A stretch of DNA of 64,000 nt. Origin: BOG-908 sp963848205 (lineage in GTDB: Bacteria > Pseudomonadota > Alphaproteobacteria > Acetobacterales > Acetobacteraceae). This document shows, piece after piece, positions 1-8,216 of the stretch (its first letter is position 1; every line of letters starts with the position of its first letter). The notes under the pieces are model-generated. The model did not search any database, was not told where the DNA came from, and saw only the letters and a list, made by a program, of their open reading frames with translations. The stretch is taken from assembly GCA_963848205.1 (NCBI GenBank), contig CAWKCV010000003.1, positions 1,116,001-1,180,000 of the forward strand, written 5' to 3'. Made by a program: the position numbers and the translations under genes.

Positions 1-2
1 CC

Positions 3-494
3 GCGTCCGCCACGCAAGCCATGGCAATGCTGGCTCAGATTCCGAACGATCTTGCGATCGTCGACATTTCATTACCTGACCTGAACGGATTTGCGTTGCT
101 GGACCGGTTGACGGCCGAGATGCCGGCGCTGAGGGTCGTGCTGATTTCCGGACGCGACGATGCGACCGTGCGCGTCCGCGCCCGTGCTGCCGGCGCGTGG
201 GGATTTCTCGCCAAAACCGAACTTCCGGAGGTGATCGTCGCGGGCATCGACACTGTTCTGCACGGCACGCGACTGTTTGCGGGCGGCCCATGCGGCATGC
301 CGGTATTGACGCCCCGACAGGCCGAAGTTCTGAGCCTGTTGGCGGAAGGCCATGCCAACAAGGAAATTCGCCATCGGCTCGGCATCGCCGAGCGGACCGT
401 GCGCGCCCATCTGACCGAACTGTTCCAGATGCTGGGCGCCAGCAGCCGGATGCAGGCCGTCATCCGCGGCCGCGAGCTCGGCTTGATCGAGTGA
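3..494 (+). CDS. NarL/FixJ-family response regulator (5' end outside window)
   Basis: DNA-binding response regulator of a two-component system. The reading frame is open to the left edge, so the first part of the receiver domain lies outside the window. The visible part has the phosphoacceptor region (LAIVDISLPDLNGFALLD, Asp after IV) and the Lys of the receiver (FLAKTE). It ends in a LuxR-type helix-turn-helix of about 60 residues (LTPRQAEVLSLLAEGHANKE, then a RTVRAHLTELF recognition helix). The stop codon overlaps the GTG start of the hybrid kinase gene (GTGA), so the two genes are co-transcribed and probably form one signalling pair. The internal ATG at 21 is not the real start because the receiver fold needs more sequence upstream. 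The target genes are unknown. Confidence 0.9.
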   Translation, partial: ASATQAMAMLAQIPNDLAIVDISLPDLNGFALLDRLTAEMPALRVVLISGRDDATVRVRARAAGAWGFLAKTELPEVIVAGIDTVLHGTRLFAGGPCGMPVLTPRQAEVLSLLAEGHANKEIRHRLGIAERTVRAHLTELFQMLGASSRMQAVIRGRELGLIE

Positions 495-2221
495 GTGCGC
501 CTTTGCGGGCGGAGGCGGTCCAGGCGCTTTACGCGCAGATGGGCAATTCCGTGTGGTCGACGCTTGTCGTTTCCACCTACATGGCCGGCACGGCTGCGCC
601 CTACACGCATTGGCCGATCATCGTGGCCTGGATATCGGTGCAGGCTTGCACACAGAGTTTCCGTATTCTGCTGATGAGATCGTGGCGCCGTCGGCCGGAC
701 CCGGGTGCCGACCCGGCGCCCTGGGCGCGCATTTATACGGCCTACATGGTCGCTTCCGGCTCTGTGTGGGGCACCACCATCTATCTGTTCGCCCACCCCG
801 ATCAGCCGATTACGGTGGCACTCACCATGTGCTGTCTCTACGCGATTGCGGCCGGCAGCACGCCGGCCAACGCCTATAATCCGCGCGGCCTGTTCGCACT
901 TGTGGGATTCATGTTCGTGCCCGTCGTCGTCCGGCTGCTGTCGACCGGCCGGCTGGAATATATCCTGATCGGGCTCGCGTCCGGACTTTACGCGCTTGCG
1001 ATGGCGTCGATGTGCCGGGTGCAGGCGCGCGTGCTCGACGAGGGGTTCCGGATACGCTTCGAAAACCGTGCGCTGCTCGACGAAGTCACGCTGCAGAAAG
1101 GCGAGGCGGAGGCGGCGCGCTACCAGGCCGAACGCGCCAGCCTGGCGAAATCGCAGTTCCTTGCCGCCGCAAGCCACGATCTGCGGCAGCCCCTCTACGC
1201 GCTCAGCCTGTTTTCCGCCTCGCTCGACGATTTGCGGCTCGGCCCGGAAGCAAGATCGGTCGTGAGCAACATCCAAGGCAGCATCGGCACCATGGAACAG
1301 TTGTTCGAAGGGCTGCTCGACCTTTCAAAGCTCGATGCCGGCGTGGTCGAAGCGCGGCTGACGCCGGTCTCGGTCGATGCTCTGTTCGATCGCCTGAGCC
1401 AGTATTTCCACCCGATCGCCATGGAACGCGGACTCGATCTGCGGTTCCGCTCCGATGGCGAATGGATCAGCAGCGATCCCGTTCTTCTCGAACAGGTCAT
1501 CGGCAATCTCATTTCCAATGCGCTGCGGGCGACCGTGCATGGCGGCGTGCTTGTGGCGGCCCGTGCACGCGCGTCGCAGACCAGGCTGGAAGTGTGGGAC
1601 ACCGGGATCGGCATCGCGCCGGCCGATCTGCAGCGGATTTTCGAGGAGTTCGTCCAGGTCGGCAACAAGGAGCGCGATCGCCGGAAAGGTCTGGGCCTCG
1701 GGCTCGCGATCGCGCGCCGATCTTCCGCGCTGCTCGGTGCGTCGATCCACGTCACGTCCCGGCTTGGCCGCGGCTCCTGTTTCGCGCTCGCCCAGCAAGC
1801 CTGCCCCGCGCCGGCGCTCGTGGCGCCGCCTGCCGTTGCCAGAGAAACCCCAAAATCGGGCTCATGCCTGCCGACGTTGGTCATCGACGACGATCCGAGC
1901 GTGCGTGCGGCGCTCTCCGGGCTGCTGACCAATTGGGGCGTGGTGTTCGAAATGGCTGCATCCGGCGCCGAAGCGCTCGCACTTCTCGATGCAGGTTCGA
2001 CGTTCGGCCTCGTTCTGGCGGACTATCGCCTTGGGGCAGACATGAACGGGCTGGAACTGCTCGCAACCGTAAAATCGCGGCAGGCCGATTGCCGGCCGCG
2101 CATGGCGCTCGTCACCGCCGATTTCGATCCGGCGCTCGTCGCGTTGGCCGGCGCGCAAGGCGTCCCACTATTGCAAAAGCCGCTCAAGCCCGCGGAGCTA
2201 CGCGCGCTGCTGACGGTTTGA
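491..2221 (+). CDS. Membrane-bound hybrid sensor histidine kinase/response regulator
   Basis: Predicted inner-membrane hybrid kinase of 576 residues. The GTG start at 491 overlaps the stop of the upstream regulator. The N-terminal ~190 residues hold several hydrophobic segments (for example WSTLVVSTYMAG, LFALVGFMFVPVVVRLL, YILIGLASGLYALAMA) and a short coiled coil. The HisKA motif ASHDLRQPL follows, with the phospho-His near residue 229. The ATPase domain has its N box (LISNALRATVHGG), G1 (WDTGIGI) and G2 (GLGLGLAIARR). The C-terminal ~120 residues are a receiver (LVIDDDPSV, LVLADYRLG, LLQKPLKP). No periplasmic sensor domain is obvious, so the stimulus is probably sensed in the membrane part. 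The phosphorelay to the neighbouring regulator is inferred from gene overlap. Confidence 0.9.
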   Translation: MSAPLRAEAVQALYAQMGNSVWSTLVVSTYMAGTAAPYTHWPIIVAWISVQACTQSFRILLMRSWRRRPDPGADPAPWARIYTAYMVASGSVWGTTIYLFAHPDQPITVALTMCCLYAIAAGSTPANAYNPRGLFALVGFMFVPVVVRLLSTGRLEYILIGLASGLYALAMASMCRVQARVLDEGFRIRFENRALLDEVTLQKGEAEAARYQAERASLAKSQFLAAASHDLRQPLYALSLFSASLDDLRLGPEARSVVSNIQGSIGTMEQLFEGLLDLSKLDAGVVEARLTPVSVDALFDRLSQYFHPIAMERGLDLRFRSDGEWISSDPVLLEQVIGNLISNALRATVHGGVLVAARARASQTRLEVWDTGIGIAPADLQRIFEEFVQVGNKERDRRKGLGLGLAIARRSSALLGASIHVTSRLGRGSCFALAQQACPAPALVAPPAVARETPKSGSCLPTLVIDDDPSVRAALSGLLTNWGVVFEMAASGAEALALLDAGSTFGLVLADYRLGADMNGLELLATVKSRQADCRPRMALVTADFDPALVALAGAQGVPLLQKPLKPAELRALLTV

Positions 2222-2233
2222 ACCGAAGGGGGC

Positions 2234-2326
2234 TGGAGGAGGGGAAGGGATTCGAACCCTCGGTACACCTTGACAGTGTACAACGGTTTAGCAAACCGCC
2301 GCCTTCAGCCACTCGGCCACCCCTCC
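2234..2326 (-). tRNA. tRNA-Ser (anticodon GCT)
   Basis: Read on the minus strand it begins GGAGGGG and ends CCCCTCC-T-CCA, giving a 7-bp acceptor stem with CCA encoded. The D arm is GCCGAGTGGCTGAAGGC. The anticodon arm is GCGGT-TTGCTAA-ACCGT (anticodon GCT). There is a long class II variable arm, and the T arm contains GGTTCGAATCC. The 93-base length and long variable arm are typical of tRNA-Ser. It decodes AGC/AGU. It lies convergent to the kinase gene and upstream of nothing obvious. Confidence 0.97.
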
Positions 2327-2405
2327 ACCGGGAACACACGACGTTTGCCCCACTGTTGTAGAGCGGGAGCCAGTCAGGGTCAAACCAGCCAAGTAACTGG
2401 TGGAC

Positions 2406-3857
2406 TTACCCGAGTTTCGCCTTGATCGCCTCGTTGACCAGCCCGGGATTCCCCTTGCCTCCCGTCGCCTTCATGACCTGTCCTACGAAGAAACCGAACA
2501 ACTTATCCTTGCCTCCGCGATATTGCGCGAGCTTGTCCGGATTGGCCGCCAAGACCGCGTCGACGGCCGCGTCGATGGCGCCCGTGTCGGTCACCTGGCG
2601 CAGGCCGCGTGCTTGCACGATCGTGCCGGGTGCGTCGCCGGTTTCCACCATCGCTTCGAACACCTCCTTGGCAATCCGGCCGTTGATCGTGCGGTCAGCC
2701 ATGAGGTCGAGTAGCGCGCCAAGGTTCTCCGCGCTTACCGGGCTTGTCTCGATCGTGCGGCCGGTGCGGTTGAGGGCGGCGAAAAAATCGCCGGTGATCC
2801 AATTGGCGGCAAGCCTTGCGTCGCGGCCGCGCGCGACCGTTTCGAAGAACTCAGCGGTAAGCTGCTCGGCCACCAGCACACCGGCGTCGTAGTTTGGCAA
2901 GTTGTAATCGGCGACGAAGCGGGCGCGCTTGGCGTCGGGCAATTCGGGTAGATGCGCGCGCAGGCCATCGACCCAGTCCTGTTGCAGCACGAGCGGCAGC
3001 AGATCGGGATCGGGGAAGTAGCGATAATCATGCGCGTCTTCCTTGCTGCGCATCGAGCGTGTTTCGTTGCGGGCGGGATCGAACAGGCGGGTTTCCTGGC
3101 GCACTTCGCCGCCCGACTCCCACACATCGACCTGGCGGCGCGCTTCGGCTTCGATCGCCTGCATGACGAAACGTATGGAGTTGACGTTTTTCACTTCGCA
3201 GCGCGTGCGGAACGCTTCGCCCGCATGGCGGACGGAGACGTTGACGTCGGCGCGCATGCTGCCTTCGTCCATGTTGCCGTCGCAGGTGCCGAGATAGCGC
3301 AACACGGTGCGCAGTTTACGCAGATATGCGCCGGCTTCCTCCGGTGTGCGGATGTCGGGTTCGCTGACGATCTCCATCAGCGCCACACCGCATCTATTGA
3401 GATCGATATAGGAACGCGATGGGTCCTGATCGTGCAGCGATTTGCCGGCATCCTGTTCGAGATGCAGGCGCGTGACACCGATCGTGCGCGTCTCGCCGCC
3501 GGCGAGCTCGATCTCGACTTCCCCACGCCCCACGATGGGATGTTCGAACTGGCTGATCTGGTAGCCGCTCGGCAGATCCGCGTAAAAATAATTCTTCCGG
3601 TCGAAACGGCTGGTCAGGTTGATCTGCGCGTTCAGCCCGAGACCGGTGCGCACGGCTTGCGCCACACATTCCTCGTTGAGTACAGGCAACATGCCGGGGA
3701 AGGCCGCGTCGACAAAGCTCACCTGGCTGTTCGGTTCGGCGCCGAACTCGGTGGCAGCACCGGAGAACAGTTTTGATTTGCTGATGACCTGGGCGTGGAC
3801 TTCGAGGCCGCAGACGATTTCCCAGGTGCCGGTACGGCCTTCGATTGTGTAGGTCAT
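2406..3857 (-). CDS. gatB: Asp-tRNA(Asn)/Glu-tRNA(Gln) amidotransferase subunit B
   Basis: GatB binds misacylated Glu-tRNA(Gln) or Asp-tRNA(Asn), and activates and amidates the acyl group using ammonia passed from GatA. The 483 residues match the usual family length. The N-terminal cradle starts with WEIVCGLEVHAQ and contains LFSGAATEFGAEPN. The middle has the typical EDAHDYRYFPDPDLLPL motif. The C-terminal ~150 residues are the helical tRNA-binding YqeY-like tail. It follows gatC-gatA on the same strand, separated from gatA by a 97-bp junction that holds a hairpin repeat, so expression of gatB may be partly uncoupled. Presence of GatCAB indicates the indirect route to Gln-tRNA and/or Asn-tRNA, as is usual in Alphaproteobacteria. 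Confidence 0.98.
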   Translation of the reverse strand: MTYTIEGRTGTWEIVCGLEVHAQVISKSKLFSGAATEFGAEPNSQVSFVDAAFPGMLPVLNEECVAQAVRTGLGLNAQINLTSRFDRKNYFYADLPSGYQISQFEHPIVGRGEVEIELAGGETRTIGVTRLHLEQDAGKSLHDQDPSRSYIDLNRCGVALMEIVSEPDIRTPEEAGAYLRKLRTVLRYLGTCDGNMDEGSMRADVNVSVRHAGEAFRTRCEVKNVNSIRFVMQAIEAEARRQVDVWESGGEVRQETRLFDPARNETRSMRSKEDAHDYRYFPDPDLLPLVLQQDWVDGLRAHLPELPDAKRARFVADYNLPNYDAGVLVAEQLTAEFFETVARGRDARLAANWITGDFFAALNRTGRTIETSPVSAENLGALLDLMADRTINGRIAKEVFEAMVETGDAPGTIVQARGLRQVTDTGAIDAAVDAVLAANPDKLAQYRGGKDKLFGFFVGQVMKATGGKGNPGLVNEAIKAKLG

Positions 3858-3883
3858 GGTGCCCCGACGGAGAAAGGATGTTC

Positions 3884-3966
3884 TTTTTTGGAAGTTGGCG
3901 TACGCCTATCCGAAGGCTCGCGACAGCGGAGCAAAAGTTCTTTGCTTCTTTCTTTCAAGAAAGAAG
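3884..3966. repeat. Composite hairpin repeat, gatA-gatB junction
   Basis: Copy of the window-wide composite repeat. It has a degenerate first arm (TTCTTTTTTGGAA, 3887 region), the core CGCGACAGCGGA at 3919-3930, then the hairpin CTTCTTTCTTTCAAGAAAGAAG at 3945-3966. The left half of the last hairpin lies beyond the gatA stop and its right half encodes the last residues and stop codon of GatA, so the repeat reaches into coding sequence. It may act as a terminator or attenuator between gatA and gatB (inference). Confidence 0.75.
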
Positions 3967-5454
3967 ACCTTCCCCAGCCCGAATGCTTGGCCTAGCAGAA
4001 AACCCCGCCTTGCTCTCGATCACCTGACTGACCGCAAACACCGTCTCCTCGTCGTAAGGTCGCCCGATCACCTGCAAACCCAGCGGCAACCCTGCGCTGT
4101 CGAGCCCCGCGGGCACAGACATCGCCGGCACGCCGGCCATGCTCGCCGGCACGGTGAACACGTCGTTCAGATACATTGCGATCGGGTCGTCCATCTTCTC
4201 GCCCTGCGCGAACGCGGCCGAGGGGGCGGTGGGTGTCAGCAATGCATCGACCTGGGTGAAGACGTCGGTGAAATCTCTCAGGATCAGCGCACGCACTTTC
4301 TGCGCACGCAGGTAATAGGCGTCGTAATAGCCGGCACTCAGCACGTAGGTGCCGATGAAAATGCGTCGCTGCACTTCGGCACCGAAGCCGGACGCGCGCG
4401 TGCGTTCGTAGAGTTCTGTCAGATCGTCGCCGGCTTTGCGATGGCCGAAGCGCACACCGTCGTAGCGCGCGAGGTTCGAGGAAGCTTCAGCCGGCGCCAC
4501 GATATAATAGGTCGCCAAGCCGTATTTGGTGTGCGGGAGGCTGACATCGACGACCGTCGCGCCCGCTTCGCGCAACCAGGCGAGTCCCTGATCCCAAAGA
4601 CGCTGTACTTCCTCCGGCATACCGTCCGACCGGTATTCGCGCGGCACGCCGATGCGCAATCCGGCAACACCGCGCCGGCACGCGGCGGCGAAATCGGGGA
4701 CCGGCAGATCCACGCTGGTGCTGTCCTTGGCATCGAACCCCGCCATCACGCCAAGCAATGCCGCGCAATCGCCGACGGTTCGGGCAAACGGCCCAGGCTG
4801 GTCCAGCGAACTCGCAAACGCCACCACACCCCAGCGGCTGCAGCGCCCATAGGTCGGCTTGATCCCCGCCAGGCCGCAGAACGATGCCGGCTGACGGATC
4901 GAGCCGCCGGTATCGGTGCCGGTGGCCCCCATCGCAATACGCGCGGCGACCGCGGCAGCCGACCCCCCCGAAGAGCCGCCCGGCACCAGCACAGCGTTCG
5001 AGCCGCCGGACCGCTTCCACGGATTTTCCACCGGGCCGTAGGCGCTCGTCATGTTCGACGAACCCATGGCAAACTCGTCCAGATTGGCCTTGCCCACAAA
5101 TACCGCGCCGGCGCGCAGCAGGTTGGCGCTCACCGTGCTTTCGTAGGGCGGCACGAAATTATCGAGAATGCGGCTGCCTGCCGTGGTGCGCACGCCCTTC
5201 GTGCAGAACAGATCCTTGATCGCCAGCGGAATGCCGGCGAGCGGCCCGGCCGTGCCGGCGGCCAATGCCGCGTCGGCCGCACGCGCCTGCTCCATCGCCA
5301 GATCCGGCGTCTCGGTGATCAACGCGTTCAGCCGCGGGTTCAGAGCGGCCACCGCATCCACATGCACCTGCGCCAGCTCGACGGCGGAAAACTGGCGCGC
5401 GCGCAATCCCGCGGCGGCCTCGGCAATGGTCAGCTCGGTCAGCACGCCGGTCAT
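3955..5454 (-). CDS. gatA: Asp-tRNA(Asn)/Glu-tRNA(Gln) amidotransferase subunit A
   Basis: GatA is the glutaminase of the GatCAB complex and releases ammonia for GatB. The 499 residues have the amidase-signature fold with its Ser-cisSer-Lys triad visible: Lys in IPLAIKDLFCTKG, the Gly/Ser loop GGSSGGSAAAVAA, and the nucleophile Ser in TDTGGSIRQPAS. The C-terminal region has VPAMSVPAGLDSAGLPLGLQ, typical of the family. Its ATG overlaps the gatC stop (ATGA), so gatC and gatA are translationally coupled. The last residues (GEGLLS and the stop codon) are read from one arm of the intergenic hairpin repeat, so the original C-terminus was probably altered by repeat insertion without harm. Confidence 0.98.
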   Translation of the reverse strand: MTGVLTELTIAEAAAGLRARQFSAVELAQVHVDAVAALNPRLNALITETPDLAMEQARAADAALAAGTAGPLAGIPLAIKDLFCTKGVRTTAGSRILDNFVPPYESTVSANLLRAGAVFVGKANLDEFAMGSSNMTSAYGPVENPWKRSGGSNAVLVPGGSSGGSAAAVAARIAMGATGTDTGGSIRQPASFCGLAGIKPTYGRCSRWGVVAFASSLDQPGPFARTVGDCAALLGVMAGFDAKDSTSVDLPVPDFAAACRRGVAGLRIGVPREYRSDGMPEEVQRLWDQGLAWLREAGATVVDVSLPHTKYGLATYYIVAPAEASSNLARYDGVRFGHRKAGDDLTELYERTRASGFGAEVQRRIFIGTYVLSAGYYDAYYLRAQKVRALILRDFTDVFTQVDALLTPTAPSAAFAQGEKMDDPIAMYLNDVFTVPASMAGVPAMSVPAGLDSAGLPLGLQVIGRPYDEETVFAVSQVIESKAGFSARPSIRAGEGLLS

Positions 5455-5738
5455 TCGACGACTTTCGGCACAGTGAAGAACGCGCCGACGCGGTCGGGCG
5501 CATTGGCCAGCACAGCTTCGGCCATGCCGCCGTCGGTCACCGTGTCGGCGCGAAGGCGCAACGCAATCTGCGCACCGCCGGTGAGCGGCGCCACATCCTC
5601 CACATCCACTTCGGATAGCTGCTCGATCCAGCCAAGGATGTTGTTCAGTTCGCCCTGCAGGCGCGGCACGTCGGCCTCGTCCACACGGATGCGGGCGAGT
5701 TTGGCAATACGGCGGACGGTCGCGGGATCGAGCGACAT
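5451..5738 (-). CDS. gatC: Asp-tRNA(Asn)/Glu-tRNA(Gln) amidotransferase subunit C
   Basis: Small GatC subunit (95 residues) that wraps around the GatA-GatB interface and stabilises the complex. The sequence begins MSLDPATVRRIAKLARI, has RLQGELNNILGWIEQLSEVD, and ends with the proline/aspartate-rich linker region, all typical of GatC. The ATG at 5738 is preferred over the upstream TTG at 5747 because family members start at this point. It is the first gene of gatC-gatA-gatB and diverges from ruvX, leaving about 60 bp for both promoters. Confidence 0.95.
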   Translation of the reverse strand: MSLDPATVRRIAKLARIRVDEADVPRLQGELNNILGWIEQLSEVDVEDVAPLTGGAQIALRLRADTVTDGGMAEAVLANAPDRVGAFFTVPKVVE

Positions 5739-5797
5739 GGCGGGCAACCTATCTGTTCAGCGCCGGCTATCAAGCGGGCAAGGGGCGGACCATAACG

Positions 5798-6268
5798 GTG
5801 CCCATGACCATACTCAACATGGGCGACCTGCGGGCGCGGCTGAAACCCGGCCAGCGGCTGATCGGGCTTGATCTCGGCACGCGCATCATCGGCGTCGCGC
5901 TGTCGGACGTCGGCCTTATGCTGGCCAGCCCCCACATGGCGCTGCGGCGGGCCAAGCTCGCCGCCAACGCCGCCGAGATTGCCGCGCTTGCGCGAACGAA
6001 GAATGTCGGCGGGTTGGTGATCGGCCTGCCGCTCTCGATGGATGGCACGCTGGGGCCGGCTGCACAGGCCGCGCGGGATTGGGCACGCGACCTTTCCGAC
6101 GTGGCCGCCCTGCCCTGCGCGCTTTGGGATGAGCGGCTGTCGAGTGCGGCGGTAAACCGGTTCCTGATCGACGAGGCGGACATGACGCGCAAGCGGCGGG
6201 CGGAGGTGGTCGATCAGATGGCGGCGGCTTATATTTTGCAGGCGGCTTTGGATGCGTCGCAGGAGTAA
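5798..6268 (+). CDS. ruvX: RuvX/YqgF-family Holliday junction resolvase-like protein
   Basis: RNase H-fold protein of the YqgF family, implicated in 16S rRNA 5' end processing and/or Holliday junction cleavage (family knowledge). Visible motifs are the first acidic residue in LIGLDLGTRIIGVALSD, the central VIGLPLSMDGTLGPAA, LWDERLSSAAVNRFL with the catalytic Glu, and the C-terminal Asp in VVDQMAAAYILQ. The start is uncertain: GTG at 5798 lies about 12 bases after an AAGGGG ribosome-binding site, while ATG at 5804 is 6 bases further. The pairing with divergent gatCAB is common in Rhodospirillales and relatives. A hairpin repeat begins directly after the stop codon. Confidence 0.93.
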   Translation: MPMTILNMGDLRARLKPGQRLIGLDLGTRIIGVALSDVGLMLASPHMALRRAKLAANAAEIAALARTKNVGGLVIGLPLSMDGTLGPAAQAARDWARDLSDVAALPCALWDERLSSAAVNRFLIDEADMTRKRRAEVVDQMAAAYILQAALDASQE

Positions 6269-6275
6269 GGAAGGC

Positions 6276-6387
6276 CTTCTTTTCTGAAAAAAAGAAGCCA
6301 AAAACTTTTGCCCAGGCTGTCGCAGACTAGGGGATTGGCACACGCTGAGCAGCAAAAGTTTTTTGGTTCTTTTTTTCAAAAAAGAAC
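6276..6387. repeat. Composite hairpin repeat, ruvX-SDR convergent junction
   Basis: A full two-hairpin copy. Hairpin A is CTTCTTTTCTGAAAAAAAGAAG at 6276-6297, just after the ruvX stop. The spacer contains GCTGTCGCAG. Hairpin B is GTTCTTTTTTTCAAAAAAGAAC at 6366-6387, just beyond the stop of the SDR gene read from the other side. The position between two convergent genes fits a bidirectional terminator. Hairpin B here uses a GTTC/GAAC stem base instead of the GTCC/GGAC of other copies, a compensated change. Confidence 0.85.
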
Positions 6388-6394
6388 TTCTTTC

Positions 6395-7237
6395 TTATCC
6401 GTTCGTCATTGCACCTTCGATCAACGCCGCGATCGGCGATGGCGTGCCCGGGTCCCAAGAACTGCGAGGCCCGATCGTGATCCCGCCATCCACCACGAGA
6501 TGCGCGCCCGTCACGAAGGCCGACGCATCGGACGCGAAATACAGACATGCTTCGGCAATGTGACGCGGCTCGCCTGGAACGGCCAAAGGCTGTGCATGCG
6601 GCGAGACGGCAGCCAGACTGGCCTTCACCTGCGCGGCCATGTTGCCGGTCATGCCAAAGCCGGCGGTGAAAATGTCCGTCAGCATGAACCCGGGACAGAT
6701 TGCGTTCACCCGTATGTTGTAACGCGCAAGCTCGGCGGCGGCGACCAGGCTTAAATGCTTTACGCCGGCCTTGGCGACCGAATAGGCGATCGGCGCCGCG
6801 CCGGCCTGCAACGCGGCGATCGAGGCGGTATTGATGATGGAGCCGCCACGCGCCTTCATGTGCGGCACGGCGTGGCGGATGCCCATGGCAACCGAGCGCA
6901 GCAGCAGCACCTGCGTCTGGTCCCACAACCAGCCGTTCATGTCCTCGATCGTCTCGCGTGCGCCCGGCGCGCCTGCGTTGTTGAACACGATATCCAGCGT
7001 GCCGAAGCGCTCGGCGGCCGCGTTCATCAGCGCCGCGATCTGCGCCTCGTCCGTCACGTCGCAGCGCTGGTAGTGCGCGCGATCGCCGAACCGGGTGGCG
7101 AGTTCAGCGCCACGCTCGTCCTGGATATCGGCGATCACCACGCGCGCGCCTTCGGCCACGAACAGCTCGACCGTCGCGAGCCCGATGCCGGCGCATCCGC
7201 CGGTGATTACCGCAACCTTGTCATTCAGCCTGGGCAT
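6395..7237 (-). CDS. SDR-family NAD(P)-dependent oxidoreductase
   Basis: Classical short-chain dehydrogenase of 280 residues. It has the TGGCAGIG dinucleotide-binding loop, the acidic residue of VIADIQDE that suggests NAD preference, the NNAG motif, catalytic Ser in NTASIAA, and Tyr/Lys in YSVAKAG. It ends in the usual GG-(I/T)-rich C-terminus (VVDGGITIG). The ATG at 7237 is chosen because it has a CAGGAGCG ribosome-binding site and begins the Rossmann fold; the long upstream extension of the frame lies inside the neighbouring gene. It overlaps the end of the metallo-hydrolase gene by 17 bp, so the two are an operon. The substrate cannot be told from sequence. Confidence 0.92.
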   Translation of the reverse strand: MPRLNDKVAVITGGCAGIGLATVELFVAEGARVVIADIQDERGAELATRFGDRAHYQRCDVTDEAQIAALMNAAAERFGTLDIVFNNAGAPGARETIEDMNGWLWDQTQVLLLRSVAMGIRHAVPHMKARGGSIINTASIAALQAGAAPIAYSVAKAGVKHLSLVAAAELARYNIRVNAICPGFMLTDIFTAGFGMTGNMAAQVKASLAAVSPHAQPLAVPGEPRHIAEACLYFASDASAFVTGAHLVVDGGITIGPRSSWDPGTPSPIAALIEGAMTNG

Positions 7238-8072
7238 CGCGCGCTCCTGTCTCGTTTGTGCATAGCTGCCAGCCATCGCCCTGCGACGCCACCCTTCGCT
7301 CGTTTTGCAGCTTGAGCAGGTGTGCCAGAAGACTGCGGCGCGCGGCAGGCCAAAGTGCCTTGTCCACACCGGCATACATGGTGGCCAGCAACGCGTCCGT
7401 GCTCGCCGGCGCGCGAGCCAAGGTGGTCAGCACGGCCGCCTCTCGCGCCGCACGGTGGGACAGCATGCCGCGCACCAGCGACGCGGGCGATGGCAACGGC
7501 GGGCCGTGGCCGCACAGATAGAGCGTATCCTGCCGGGACAGCAGCAGCCGCAAACTCGCCATGTAGGCGGCCATGTCGCCATCCGGTGGGCTGACGATGC
7601 TGGTGGACCACGACATCACATGGTCGCCGGTGAAGACTATGCCGGTGCCATCGAGCGCAAAGCACAGATGGTCGCTGGCATGGCCCGGCGTGTGCACGGC
7701 GCGCAGACCGGCGACGCACGCACCGTCGGCAAGCGGCACATCCGGCGTAAAGCCTTTCGCCCAGGGTTGCGCCCAACCGTAGATCGGCGCCCCCGTCGCC
7801 GCCCGCAAACCGGGTGCCCCCGCCAGATGGTCGGGATGGGTGTGCGTCAGCAGGATGCGTGCGACCGGGCCCGCTCGGGCAATGGCCGCGATGTGAGCCG
7901 CATCCTCCGGCCCAGGGTCTATCACCGTGAGCCCGTCAGCGCCGTCGATCAGCCAGGTGTTCGTGCCATGGTAGGTGAAGTGCGACGGATTGGGCGCCAC
8001 CATGCGCACGATGCCGGGTGCGACCGGAAGGGCGACGCTGCGAGGAGGCTCAGGTTCGGTGAGAAACGCCAT
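7221..8072 (-). CDS. MBL-fold metallo-hydrolase (LACTB2-like)
   Basis: Metallo-beta-lactamase-fold hydrolase of 283 residues. Zinc-binding motifs are visible: HTHPDH, a His in HTPGHASDH, Asp in GDHVMSW, and a C-terminal His in LCGHGPP. An N-terminal TNTWLIDG strand and a C-terminal winged-helix-like part place it with the LACTB2/glyoxalase II-like group. The ATG at 8072 begins the recognisable protein; the frame stays open far upstream only because it crosses the opposite-strand gene. It is upstream of, and overlaps, the SDR gene, suggesting a joint catabolic or detoxifying role. The natural substrate is unknown. Confidence 0.9.
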   Translation of the reverse strand: MAFLTEPEPPRSVALPVAPGIVRMVAPNPSHFTYHGTNTWLIDGADGLTVIDPGPEDAAHIAAIARAGPVARILLTHTHPDHLAGAPGLRAATGAPIYGWAQPWAKGFTPDVPLADGACVAGLRAVHTPGHASDHLCFALDGTGIVFTGDHVMSWSTSIVSPPDGDMAAYMASLRLLLSRQDTLYLCGHGPPLPSPASLVRGMLSHRAAREAAVLTTLARAPASTDALLATMYAGVDKALWPAARRSLLAHLLKLQNERRVASQGDGWQLCTNETGARDAQAE

Positions 8073-8216
8073 GACGCACCGCTCCCATGCCGCCCCGCGA
8101 GCGTCCAGCCCAGCCTTCTCTCTAGCCAGCGCCCGGCAGGTAAAGCATGTTGCAGTGCAGCCTTGAGAGGCGCGGCAATCAATGGCCCGGAACCGGGTGC
8201 AATCCAGGGAGCGTGC

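Noticed and set aside
35..1276. Long minus-strand ORF opposite the response regulator and kinase
   Set aside because: High GC leads to open antisense frames. The Arg/His-rich product has no domain, and the plus-strand genes have clear motifs.
3856..5871. 671-residue plus-strand ORF across gatA/gatC
   Set aside because: Arg/His/Gln-rich shadow of gatA; the minus strand carries the complete amidase signature.
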